From assembly GCA_020002185.1 (NCBI GenBank), contig CM034543.1, forward strand, positions 24,882,702 through 24,946,701: 64,000 bases of DNA, given 5' to 3'. Under the pieces are notes generated by a model. That model ran no database searches. It saw only the letters and a list, made by a program, of their open reading frames with translations, and was not told where the DNA came from. Source of the DNA: Paraescarpia echinospica. Lineage: Eukaryota > Annelida > Polychaeta > Sabellida > Siboglinidae. Below are positions 10,084 to 20,633 of the stretch, in pieces (position 1 is the stretch's first letter; each line of letters begins with the position of its first letter). The translations under genes were made by a program, and so were the position numbers.

Positions 10084-10128
10084 TGTCATGTGATCGTCAT
10101 GTGATCATCTTGGTGGTTGTCACATGAC
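10084..10128. promoter_or_regulatory. cluster of CATGTG/CACATG E-boxes
   Basis: GTCATGTGATC occurs twice in direct succession and is followed about 20 bases later by GTCACATGAC. The TCATGTGA/TCACATGA word is the M-box type of bHLH-zip site. The cluster lies about 0.6 kb on the intron side of the candidate first exon at 10.74 kb. Regulatory function is inference only. Confidence 0.3.
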
Positions 10129-10217
10129 AGCAATTCCATGAAAATTGAAGGAATGTTGTGACCTTCTCCTGTGTTGCTGTCTGGGTGTTTGTCCAGTATT
10201 CTGATTGGTTTGTGGGT

Positions 10218-10271
10218 CAGATTTAGGGGTGTTTTCAGATTTAGGGGTGTTCTCAGATTTAGGGGTGTTCT
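10218..10271. repeat. 18-bp tandem repeat, 3 copies
   Basis: Three copies of CAGATTTAGGGGTGTTCT start at 10218, 10236 and 10254, with one base change in the first copy. Confidence 0.9.
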
Positions 10272-10285
10272 GTAAATTCATAACA

Positions 10286-10358
10286 ACATAATGTGTCCAT
10301 GCATCCATTATGTATCCATGCATCCATTTCACATCTATTAAGCATCCATTATGCATCC
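10286..10358. repeat. short ATGCATCCATT-type repeat
   Basis: Words CATGCATCCATTATG and relatives recur about every 15-19 bases over some 70 bp. Confidence 0.6.
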
Positions 10359-10442
10359 GTTAGACCAGAAATTGTCTTCTTTGGCAGCACTGTGCCACCC
10401 TTGGCCAAGGTGCTGTGACCAATCCTCTCACTGGAATCGGAG

Positions 10443-10632
10443 CATAACACCCTGGATCCAGGGAATCATAATATCCTGGATCCAGGGAATCTTAACATCC
10501 TGGATCCAGGGAATCATAACACCCTGGATCCAGGGAATCATAACACCCTGGATCCAGGGAATCATAACACCCTGGATCCAGGGAATCATAACACCCTGAA
10601 TCTAGGGAATCATAACACCCTGGATCCAGGGT
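10443..10632. repeat. 24-bp tandem repeat with a 12-bp palindrome per unit, about 8 copies
   Basis: Copies start at 10443 and every 24 bases to 10611. Each has CATAACAC followed by the perfect palindrome CCTGGATCCAGG and GAAT. The seventh copy is degraded (CTGAATCTAG). The array lies about 100 bp from the donor of the candidate exon on the minus strand, so it would be in its first intron. Confidence 0.93.
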
Positions 10633-10738
10633 GTCTGGATCATCAACAGTCATCCTTCCACGTGACATCTACAATATCGCGATTTTGATTACCACTTTAC
10701 ATTACAACTGTAATGTATATAATAATGTAAACACTTAC

Positions 10739-10842
10739 GACATCCTTCTGGACACTCTTCTTCATCATCGTCGTCAGACGAGCTGTAACGACTCTCGCCG
10801 GCCATCGAGTGACCTTGAACTTGACGTGACGTCACCGGCCAT
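10739..10842 (-). CDS. candidate first coding exon of a host gene (minus strand)
   Basis: A CpG-rich island in AT-rich surroundings holds an ATG at 10805-10803 followed by 22 codons, beginning MAGESRYSSSDDDD and continuing EEECPEGC. It ends in phase 1 at a strong splice donor, C|GTAAGTG (intron begins at 10738). An upstream ATG at 10842-10840 has a better Kozak context (ACAATGG) but its frame closes in TGA before the donor, so it would act as a short upstream ORF. A CRE lies inside the presumed 5' UTR and an RFX X-box-like site 69 bp upstream of the main ATG. The Ser-Asp-Glu-rich start is typical of disordered N termini. I do not recognise the protein, and the next exon is not identified in this window. 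Host-gene status is inferred from composition, donor and promoter words together. Confidence 0.45.
10827..10834. promoter_or_regulatory. full cAMP response element (CRE)
   Basis: The perfect palindrome TGACGTCA, the canonical CREB/ATF site, sits just upstream of the main candidate start codon of the minus-strand exon and within its CpG-rich island. Confidence 0.5.
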
Positions 10843-10873
10843 TGTTGTTTGGCAGCTGCATTCATGGTTCTCA

Positions 10874-10887
10874 GTTACTATGGCAAC
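10874..10887. promoter_or_regulatory. RFX X-box-like site
   Basis: GTTACTATGGCAAC fits the RFX consensus GTNRCC-N2-RGYAAC with one mismatch (T for the last C of the first half). X-boxes of this form drive ciliary genes in animals and usually lie within 100-150 bp of the start codon, as here for the minus-strand exon at 10.74-10.84 kb. Confidence 0.5.
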
Positions 10888-10921
10888 GGAGACCGATTGT
10901 AGGGTTGACAACCAACCATGA

Positions 10922-11143
10922 CTTTAGACCTGGAAAGAAAAGGAAGAATTATAATAATGACAATCTCCTGAAGTACATTTACTTTCGAAATAGACACAGA
11001 ATGCTCACAGGCTTTCTCTAAGTAATATTCACAACGCATGGAATAGGGAAGACAGGGGCTATCTGATAATGGAATATAATATTGTGTTACTGTTTTGGTG
11101 CACTTTTGAATAATCCATTTTACTACTGTTCCTGTACTTCAAA
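10922..11143. other. unique DNA between promoter-like island and array
   Basis: No feature beyond ordinary AT-rich sequence. It would be upstream of the minus-strand candidate gene. Confidence 0.4.
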
Positions 11144-11945
11144 TGAACATTTGTTCCTACTCTCCCCTATACCTGAACATTCGTTCCTACTCTCCCCTAT
11201 ACCTGCACATTTGCTCCCACTCTCCCCTACACCTGCACATTCATTCCCACTGTCCCCTACACCTGCACATTCATTCCCACTGACCCTTACACCTGCACAT
11301 CCATTCCTACTCTTCCCTACACCTGCACATTCATTCCTACTCTCCCCTACACCTGCACATTCATTTCTAGTCTCTCCTACACCTGCACATTAATTCCTAC
11401 TCTCCCTACACCTGCACATTCATTTCTACTCTCCCCTACACCTGCACATTCATTCCTACTCTCCCCTACACCTGCACATTCATTCCTACTCTCCCTACAC
11501 CTGCACATTCATTCCTACTCTCCCTACACCTGCACATTCATTTCTACTCTCTCCTACACCTGCACATTCATTCCTACTCTCCCATACACCTGCACATTCA
11601 TTTATACTCTCTCCTACACCTGCACATTCATTTCTACTCTCCCCTACACCTGCACATTCATTTCTACTCTCCCCTACACCTGCACATTCATTCCTACTCT
11701 CCCTACATCTGCGCATTCATTCCTACTCTCCCTACACCTGCACATTCATTCCTACTCTCCCTACACCTGCACATTCATTTCTACTCTCTCCTACACCTGC
11801 ACATTCATTTCTACTCTCCCTACACCTGCACATTCATTCCTACTCTCCCCTACAACTGCACATTCATTCCTACTCTCCCCTACAACTGCACATTCATTCC
11901 TACTCTCCCCTACACCTGCACATTTGTTCCTACTCTCCCCTACAT
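11144..11945. repeat. 30-bp minisatellite, about 27 copies
   Basis: Unit built on GCACATTCATTCCTACTCTC followed by CCCTACACCT. Most left-hand copies are 30 bp, so a Pro/Ser/His decapeptide frame stays open to 11393. Further right many copies have lost one C (29 bp), which breaks that frame. This argues against coding use on either strand. Confidence 0.93.
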
Positions 11946-12186
11946 ATAAGCACATGGTAGATAACTCGCAAAGTGTCTCTCCACCAAGTCTGATGCCAGA
12001 ATACTACACCACACCCACACTTGTCCCTTCTTCACAAGATAACTTAACAAGAATGTTGATAATGCAACAAAGATCTATCCACATTGGTATCATCCTGTTC
12101 ATCTGAGGCACAAGACACGAGAAAACCAAACCTGAGCCAGAGTCCTAGTAATCCAACAAACAAACAACGATAAAGTCCGATGGATC
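11946..12186. other. unique DNA
   Basis: Nothing recognised between the 30-bp array and the coding-like block. Confidence 0.4.
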
Positions 12187-12591
12187 CTACAGATGTAACA
12201 AGATTATCCTGTTCCACAGCATACACCTCAGAGATCCCACACACTGGATCACTCGTGACAGAGATCCGCGTGGACAGCCCACAGAGCTAGCTGGCACCGC
12301 CGGTGCTGAGAATCCTTGCACCGCCCTCTGACGCCACTGGCACTGCCGACGACTAAAGTACGCCCGCTTCCTCGTGAGGTGGGTTGTGATTTCTTTGCAG
12401 TAATTTGCCAGCTCCTGTCTTGTTGGAGGCATATGTATCCACCGTCTATGACAGCGCCGTACATAATTGATGAAGCCTCGGCACCATGGGGCAGGGAGAG
12501 CGGTGCGCACCAGAGACCCATAGTGTGCACCGACTGCGTGGTTCACACTTCCTCCGGGTGCCTTGCACCAATATTTGGCAGAATTCTGGTT
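12187..12591 (-). other. GC-rich coding-like block, possible exon or old transposon fragment
   Basis: A 135-codon minus frame is open from a TGA at 12592-12594 to 12187. It begins NQNSAKYWCKAPGGS, continues through APWCRGFINYVRR, RRWIHMPPTRQELANYCKE and HLTRKRAYFSRRQCQWRQR, and includes a possible donor (CTGAG|GTATGC near 12222). The stretch is richer in GC and CpG than its neighbours. Overlapping frames on both strands are also open for 90-110 codons, so GC content alone may explain it. The Arg/Trp/Tyr-rich middle looks protein-like, but I recognise no family. Alternatives are a non-coding conserved block or a degraded mobile element. Confidence 0.3.
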
Positions 12592-13331
12592 TCATACAAT
12601 CAGAGGATTGTGGATATCATAAAAGAGGTGTCCGTTGTCTACGGGTGCTTATACTGAAAGTGAAGTGTTTGTTTAAAGGTTAAAAAAGAAACACACTTAA
12701 CGATCGGCATGCAACACTTAATGATGTGTGTGCGTGTGTGTACATGCATGCGTGAATGCATGTCAGCAGGTCATTAAATGAAATGTTTTATTTCCAACTA
12801 ATAGTAGCTAAATATTAATTTCCAGAAATGTTGTGTAAAACTACATAAACCTCATGTCCGTCCATTTCATCAAAATAAGAAAATGAATACCATGAAGCTA
12901 ACATTTACTATTATTATATTGTTTCGATGTCTAAATGGCACATCTTTTGAATTTCACAAAAAGTGAGTATTAGCACACGTTTTGCCGTTGGTTGCCTAAC
13001 AAAGTGACTGTCCCTCATTATCACCCAGTCATCGCCTGCCAGACAGACGCTTCTTAGTGATCCATCAGCCCTGGTGGCTTTGGTCATCCATCTCCCGCAG
13101 GAGGCAAAGAAACACCAGACAGTTGAGGACCACATTGGCACTCCTGTAAACTACGTCAGTCTGATGACCAGGGTCCAGTTTCATGAAGTGTACTTAAAGT
13201 TACGCAAATTCTTAGCGTCACGTGTTTGCGTAAACTGCTATGCTTGATTATATTAAAAAATCACGTCCATTTACTAAAACAATCATATTAGCGTTAAGAA
13301 CGTTCTTAGCCGCTTCATGAACCTGGCCCCT
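12592..13331. other. unique DNA with a short GT/TGCATG patch
   Basis: 12725-12770 is a mixed GTGTGTGC/ATGCATG microsatellite. The rest is ordinary AT-rich sequence. A 75-codon minus frame at 12914-13141 has no recognisable motif. Confidence 0.45.
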
Positions 13332-13540
13332 GGTCTCATCAACTACATTGGTCTAAGGATCAGGTCTCTTCAACTACATTGGTCTAAGGATTAGGTCTCA
13401 TCAACTACATTGGTCTAAGGATCAGGTCTCTTCAACTACATTGGTCTAAGGATCAGGTCTCATCAACTACATTGGTCTAAGGACCAAGTCTCATCAAATA
13501 CATTGGTCTAAGGATCAGGTCTCATCAACTACATTGGTTT
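13332..13540. repeat. 31-bp tandem repeat, about 7 copies
   Basis: Copies of CAACTACATTGGTCTAAGGA plus TCAGGTCTCAT recur every 31 bp, with few changes (ggattagg, ggaccaag). The last copy ends in ggtttatcag. Confidence 0.92.
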
Positions 13541-13832
13541 ATCAGCCATGTTCCAACCTTAAACAATGACGTCTTGACATGTTGAGCCTTAAATAATGAC
13601 GTCCTACCATGTTCCAACCTTAGACAATGACGTCCTACCATGTTCCAGCCTTAAACAATGATGTCCTGCCATGTTCCATTCTTAGACAATGACATCCTGC
13701 CATGTTCCAGTCTTAGACAATGATGTCCTGCCATGTTCCAGCCTTAAACAATGAAGCCCTACCATGTTCCAGCCTTAAACAATGATGTCCTGCCATGTTC
13801 CTGTCTTAGACAATGCCATCCTGCCATGTTTG
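13541..13832. repeat. 30-31-bp tandem repeat with TGACGTC words, about 9 copies
   Basis: Unit based on CATGTTCCAGCCTTAGACAA followed by TGACGTCCTAC, directly abutting a different array of the same period. The TGACGTC core is nearly a CRE half in several copies but is often mutated to TGATGTC. Confidence 0.9.
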
Positions 13833-14169
13833 AGCATCTGAATTTGTTTTCTTCTCATCACCTTTAGAAACCAGTGAAACACCGGCCATCGCCTGAACCC
13901 CCTCATCTTCCCTCATCTCCCCTCATTTCCCCTCATCTCCCCTCCTTCCATCTCCCAATGGTCTCACTTACACTAGATGTAAACCAGAGATAAAAAATCA
14001 GCCGAGAAAACTAAGTGGGCTAACGTCAGAAAACATCGCAGACAAAAACATCGCTGGTCCCCAGCTGAGTCACAGTCTGCTCTCGTTAGCTGATCAAAGA
14101 CATGACGCCTGTCACCTCCAACACCTACCTTGGCAACCAATCTACTTCGGCAGAGGTCCATGTCCCTTC
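13833..14169. other. unique DNA with a pyrimidine-rich CCCTCAT repeat
   Basis: 13896-13957 is a short tandem of CCCCTCATCTCC-type words. The remainder shows nothing I recognise. Confidence 0.5.
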
Positions 14170-14480
14170 ACAGAGTTGACAGCACTGTCAACTGACAGGG
14201 TTGGCGATGTCATCACGCCACCAGCAAGTCACCAAATCCAGTGTGACTGACGCGTTGGTTTCTGTGGCAATACATTGTCAATCTGTGGGGTTGGTGATAC
14301 TGTCAATCCACCATCACACCACCAAATCTAATCTGACTGGTGCGATGTTTTCCATGACACAACACTGTGAACCTGCAGAGTTGACAACATTATCAATCCA
14401 CCGTGAAGCCACCAAATCTAACCTGACAGGCGCGTTGTTGTCAGTGACATCAACGCATCAACGGCCCGCAGGTTTGTAGC
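14170..14480. repeat. about 90-bp degenerate tandem repeat, 3 copies
   Basis: CACCAAATC anchors recur at about 14231, 14321 and 14411, each in a 90-bp context containing GTTGACA...CTGTCAATCCACC. Because 90 is a multiple of 3, a 92-codon plus frame (14201-14479) shows three related 30-residue segments (ATKSNLTGALLSV type). Divergence between copies is high, so this is an old array. Coding status is unproven. Confidence 0.7.
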
Positions 14481-14555
14481 TGTATTTGTAGACAATAGCA
14501 GCGTATCGCTTAGCACACATGGTTCATGACTGTGACACGAAACAGACCTGCCCCT

Positions 14556-14602
14556 ATGTCCCAGCTGCGTCCTAGCTGCATCCTAGCTGCATGCTAGCTG
14601 TC
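14556..14602. repeat. 11-bp repeat CCTAGCTGCAT, about 4 copies
   Basis: Consecutive CAGCTGCGTC, CTAGCTGCATC and CTAGCTGCATG words, each holding an AGCT core. Confidence 0.75.
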
Positions 14603-14862
14603 GTTACATCGAATCAACGCTTTAATGTGTCTTGTCACAACCTGTGGTGCGTATTTAGTGCATCAGTGCATCGAGTGCCTTGTGTTTACATCCCGAATAC
14701 AGACGTGCATTCAGCGAGAGATTTTCTTTATGGATTTGGATTATACACGCAGCATAAGTCAATACTGCATTGACGGAGCAGAGGTGCTCCAAGTAACCTC
14801 CTCCACACGGAGCTGTAGGGGGATCAATGGCAGGTCACTCAGTGGATGCACCAACAGGACAG

Positions 14863-15118
14863 AGACAGATGGACGGACAAATGGGTGGATGGATGGATGG
14901 ACGGTTGGATGGATGAACGGACGGACGGACAATGGATTGACGGATGGATGGGCGGATGGATGGGTGGATGGACTGACATTTGGATGGATGGATGGATGGA
15001 TGGACGGATGGGTGGATGGACTGATGGTTGGATGGACGGATGGGTGGATGGCTGGATGGTTGGATGGGCGGACGGACGGGCGGGCGGACGGACGGGCGGG
15101 CGGGCAGGCGAGCAGGCG
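14863..15118. repeat. (GGAT/GGAC)n microsatellite grading into GGGC repeats
   Basis: Tetranucleotide GGAT units with GGAC and GGGT variants run for about 200 bases and end in a GC-rich GGGC/GGAC segment. Frames on both strands are open (Trp/Met/Gly/Asp or Pro/Ser/His strings) but are artefacts of the 4-bp unit. Confidence 0.95.
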
Positions 15119-17145
15119 GTACACACACGCATGTAGTGATGATTCTGTTTCTCCGCTGTACAATACCAACAGCTAACTGTCACGGAAAGTGAAGTGGATT
15201 TCACTTTGCAATTCATGTATATCATTTAGTTAATAAAATTATACTATACATTTATGTTTAATATTATGCACATGTAATATTGATTTTGGGGGAAAGTGCT
15301 AATAAGCAATATGCTTCAACGTTCTCCTTTTCCATTTGAACTTCTTAAATTTACCTTATGTACATATGTTGTAAGCATCCACTTTGTTCTTTGTTCAATC
15401 GGAAATAAAGAATTGAATTGTACTGAACATCTCCATCTTTGGATTACCAACCAAACCATCAAGAAACATGCTGTCATTGAGCCGATTAACAAGAGAGACA
15501 GGAAGACACGACACATACTCCGCCACTGCGGCCCTCTGATGCAGCCCTTCGATCTCACTCACACAATCCAATACGGACAACACAGTCAATTTGATCCACA
15601 ATTTAATCTCATCAAGTGACAAGACTGTTATGGCGCCTAGATTGCATCTAAGATGTCTGTTTAGCTGTGGCACTGCATCTAATGATTACTGCTATTGCAT
15701 TAGCCGTGCAACAGCATACTACAGGAAAACAGCGTACTGCGGGAAAACAGCGTTGATGAAGACAGTATACGCAGACTTGTTTGTACTTTGGCCATAGGCA
15801 ACAATCAAATATTGTCTTAAATCCTAGTATGGTGAAGGATACTGCCATTAAGACAAGGAATGTCTCTAGCACAGGAGTCACCTGGTAATGTATGTAAAAT
15901 TATAATACTAATGTCAACAAAACAATGTACTTATGACAATTCTGGAGAGAAAATAGCTTAAAAAGATATAATGAATGTAAAGAAAACATGTTATGTAAAG
16001 AAAATAACCTAAAATAATGTAAAGAAAATAAAGAAGCTGTTGTAAAGAAAAGGAATTAAGGAAAATAATGTAGATATATGCAAAAAGACGGCACTACTTG
16101 CCTTGTCCTATGACAGGGGTAACCTGAAATGTGAAGATGTTTCTGTCCGAGTGTTCAGCTACTCAACTCCCACTGGTCAAGCTACTGGTCAGTGAGTGGT
16201 CTGATTGTGTAGCAACAAAGAAATAAACTGAACATGTCCTGGAGGACCTTTAGGAGGCCTCAGACTTATCCATTTTACAGATCTATCCATTTTTTATAAA
16301 CTTGTGGTACCAAAATAATTATCTGAATTTCCCAAGAAAAAATGTTCTCTTCCTTGTTAGTCCTCTCCCTGACTGTAGACGTCATCCTTACTTTATCATG
16401 ATTATTTATATGATAATATTACAACTGGCATGTTTCCATCACATTCACGCTGAAAATGCCCACATAAAAATTCTCTATTTTTGTATAATTGTGCAATTGT
16501 GAAATGAAAGTGAAGGACAGAAAGTGAAGCCAACATCTGTCGCTGAACAATACAAATGTGACCCTGATTGACATATTTATTAAAATCTACTTATCAGCCT
16601 CTAATAAATACTTAATCCCACATGGGATCAATAGGTTTCGCCTGCAAGACACAGTTGATGGAATATTTTATTGCGATCTGCGAATGTCGTCAGTTTGACC
16701 TAATCGAATGTCCATGATAACACAATGTCCATCTCGACCCGCACTAATTATCTCGATCATTCGATTAGGTGCAAAGCTCCAAGCGGATAAAATCACCAGC
16801 TTGCTTCATGACAATGGACTACATGCAAATAACTACATGGAATTTTGGCATCACAGTAACTAATCACGATTATTTTGGTAATTATTACTGCAAACACCCG
16901 AAGGTATGTTTTTGTAGGAGTTCTTGGGATGACACACAACATGCTTCCACTCCAGATTGAGTTGGTTATTTGCATCACATCACACCATCACAGGCACAGC
17001 ATGACAGACCGTGACAAAGAGATGCACTGGAGTCCAGTGCCTTACTGATCCCGCATGCTAACGACAACTGTCAGTAATTATTATAAACGCAGGCGAGTGT
17101 TTACTTGATTAAACCAGCCACTCTACAGGCACCAACATGAACCAT
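15119..17145. other. unique AT-rich DNA with a decayed ATGTAAAGAAAATA repeat
   Basis: 15945-16075 contains about six imperfect copies of ATGTAAAGAAAATA. Minus-strand frames at 15395-15673 and 15316-15558 overlap; one reads DEIKLWIKLTVLSVLDCVSE and LVNRLNDSMFLDGLVGNPKM, the other has a hydrophobic run, VFLSLLLIGSMTACFLMVWL. Neither has splice or homology support that I can see. The remainder shows nothing recognisable. Confidence 0.4.
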
Positions 17146-17990
17146 AATTTACTGTGACCACACCCACACAGACCACACCTACACAGCCCACATCCACACA
17201 GACCACACCTACACAGCCCACATCCACACAGACCACACACACATGTACCACACCCACACGGACCACACCCACACAGACCACACCCACACGGACCACATCC
17301 ACACAGACCACACCCATACAGACCACACCCACACAGACCACATCCACACACAGACCACACCCACACAGACCACACCCACACGGACCACATCCACACACAG
17401 ACCACACCCGCACGGACCACATCCACATGGACTACACCCACACGTTCCACACCCACACAGACCACACCCACATGGACCACACCCACACAGACAACACTCA
17501 CACAGACCACACCCACACGGACCACATCCACACACACACCACACCCGCACGGACCACATCCACACGGACTACAACCACACGTTCCACACCCACATGGACC
17601 ACACCCACATGGACCACACCCACACGGACCACACTCACACAGACCACACCCACACGGACCACATTCACATGGACCACATCCACACAGACCACATCCACAC
17701 AGACTACATACCACACCCACACATACCACATCCACACAGACCACACCCACGCAGACCACAGACACAGACCACGTCCACAGACCACTCCCACACAGACCAA
17801 ATCCACACAGACCACACCCACACAGACCACATCCATACACCACACCCGCACAGTCCACATCCACACAGATCACTCCCATACAGACCACACCAAAACAGAC
17901 CACTTCCACAGACCACATCCACACAGACCACATCCACAATGACCACATCCACAGATCACACCCGCACAGAACACACTAACACCTGATGGT
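17146..17990. repeat. 17-bp ACCACACCCACACAGACC-type minisatellite, about 50 copies
   Basis: Degenerate units of mostly 17 bp, with shorter and longer variants and embedded CA runs. The G-containing strand reads GTGTGGGTGTGGTCTGTGTG. Stop-free in several frames of both strands, giving Cys-Gly/Val or Thr-His strings that should not be annotated as proteins. Confidence 0.93.
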
Positions 17991-18002
17991 GACAAACCAC
18001 AC

Positions 18003-20633
18003 CCACATCTTGTGGATCAAGGAAATTCCCTGTGGATCAAATAAGTATCATGTAGATAACCGTGGATCCAGGAAGTACCCTGTGGATCTAGGAATTATTC
18101 TGCAAATCAAGGAACTAGAAAGTACCTTGTGAGTAAGAGAAATACCCAATTGATCACGGAAGTAACCAGTGAACCATGGAAGTACTATGTCAATCAAGGA
18201 AGAACCTAATGGATTAGAGAAGTACCATGTGGGTCATAGAAATACCCGATGGCTCAGAAAAGTACCCTGACGATCAGAGAGGTACCCTAAGGATCCAAGA
18301 CATATGGTATGGATACGAGAAGTACCCTATGGGTTAGGAAAGTACCCTATCAATAAGAGAAGAACCATGTGAATTAGGGAAGTACCCTATGGATGAGGGA
18401 AATACACTATGGATGAGGGAAGTACCCCATGAATGAGGGAAGTACTCCATGGATAATAGAAGTACCCTATGGATGAGGGAAGTACCCTATGGATGAGGGA
18501 CATACCCTATGGATGAGGGAAATGGCCTATGGATGAGGGAAGTACCCCATGGATAAGAGAAGCACCTATGAATGAGGGAAGTACCCTATGGATGAGGAAA
18601 GTACCCCATGGATGAGAGAAGTACCCCATGGATGAGGGAAGTACCCTATGGATGAGGGAACTACCCTATGGATGAGGGAAGTACCCTATGGATGAGGGAA
18701 GTATCCTATGGATGAGGGAAGTACCCTATGGGTGAGGGAAGTACCCCATGGATGAGGGAAGTACCCCATGGATGAGGGAAGTACCCTATGGATGAGGGAA
18801 GTACCCTATGGATGAGGGAAGTACCCCATGGATGAGGGAAGTACCCTATGGATGAGGGAAGTACCCTATGGGTGAGGGAAGTACCCCATGGATGAGGGAA
18901 GTACCCCATGGATGAGGGAAGTACCCCATGGATGAGGGAAGTACCCTATGGATGAGGGAAGTATCATATGGATGAGGGAAGTACCCTATGGGTGAGGGAA
19001 GTACCCTATGGATGAGGGAAGTACCCCATGGATGAGGGAAGTACCCCATGGATGAGGGAAGTACCCTATGGATGAGGGAAGTACCCCATGGATGAGGGAA
19101 GTACCCCATGGATGAGGGAAGTACCCCATGGATGAGGGAAGTACCCTATGGATGAAGGAAGTACCCCATGGATAAGGGAAGTACCCCATGGATGAGGGAA
19201 GTACTCTATGGATGAGGGAAGTACCCCATGGATGAGGGAAGTACCCCATGGATGAGGGAAGTACCCTATGGATGAGGGAAGTACCCTATGGGTGAAGGAA
19301 GTACCCTATGGATGAGGGAAGTACCCTATGGATGAGGGAAGTACCCCATGGATGAGGGAAGTACCCTATGGATGAGGAAAGTACCCTATGGGTGAGGGAA
19401 GTACCCCATGGATGAGGGAAGTACCCCATGGATGAGGGAAGTACCCCATGGATGAGGGAAGTACCCTATGGATGAGGGAAGTACCCTATGGATGAGGGAA
19501 GTACCCCATGGATGAGGGAAGTACCCCATGGATGAGGGAAGTACCCTATGGATGAGGGAAGTACCCTATGGATGAGGGAAGTACCCTATGGATGGGGGAA
19601 GTACCCTATGGATGAGGGAAGTACCCTATGGATGAGGGAAGTATCCTATGGGTGAGGGAAGTACCCTATGGATGAGGGAAGTACCCTATGGGTGAGGGAA
19701 GTACCCTATGGGTGAGGGAAGTACCCTATGGATGAGGGAAGTACCCTATGGGTGAGGGAAGTACCCTATGGATGAGGGAAGTACCCTATGGATGAGGGAA
19801 GTACCCCATGGATGAGGGAAGTACCCTATGGATGAGGAAAGTACCCTATGGGTGAGGGAAGTACCCCATGGATGAGGGAAGTACCCCATGGATGAGGGAA
19901 GTACCCCATGGATGAGGGAAGTACCCTATGGATGAGGGAAGTATCCTATGGATGAGGGAAGTACCATATGGATGAGGGAAGTACCCTATGGGTGAGGGAA
20001 GTACCCTATGGGTGAGGGAAGTACCCTATGGGTGAGGGAAGTACCCTATGGATGAGGGAAGTACCCTATGGATGAGGGAAGTACCCTATGGATGAGGGAA
20101 GTACCCTATGGGTGAGGGAAGTACCCTATGGATGAGGGAAGTACCCTATGGGTGAGGGAAGTACCCTATGGATGAGGGAAGTACCCTATGGGTGAGGGAA
20201 GTACCCCATGGATGAGGGAAGTACCCCATGGATGAGGGAAGTACCCTATGGATGAGGGAAGTATCCTATGGATGAGGGAAGTACCCTATGGATGAGGGAA
20301 GTACCCTATGGGTGAGGGAAGTACCCTATGGATGAGGGAAGTACCCTATGGATGAGGGAAGTACCCTATGGGTGAGGGAAGTACCCTATGGATGAGGGAA
20401 GTACCCTATGGATGAGGGAAGTACCCCATGGATGAGGGAAGTACCCTATGGATGAGGGAAGTACCCTATGGGTGAGGGAAGTACCCTATGGATGAGGGAA
20501 GTACCCTATGGGTGAGGGAAGAACCCTATGGATGAGGGAAGTACCCTATGGGTGAGGGAAGTACCCTATGGGTGAGGGAAGTACCCTATGGGTGAGGGAA
20601 GTACCCTATGGATGAGGGAAGTACCCTATGAGT
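18003..20633. repeat. 20-bp minisatellite, about 130 copies, with 460-bp higher-order duplication
   Basis: From about 18351 the array is nearly perfect 20-bp units of GTACCCTATGGATGAGGGAA, in register with the coordinates for over 2.2 kb. The first 350 bp are diverged (gtggatc, ggttagg variants), an older flank. Three variable positions define monomer types: CCCCATGGAT, CCCTATGGAT and CCCTATGGGT. An 11-monomer series including the rare gatgaggaaa variant is repeated exactly at 19261-19480 and 19721-19940, showing a 23-unit (460-bp) duplication. No coding potential. Confidence 0.97.

Noticed and set aside
11082..11393. Decapeptide-repeat protein (PAHSFLLSPT)
   Set aside because: The frame holds only where units are 30 bp and collapses where they are 29 bp; no purifying pattern.
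17109..17986. Cys-Gly/Val or Thr-His repeat proteins
   Set aside because: Compositional artefact of the CACACCCACACAGAC array, open in several frames on both strands.
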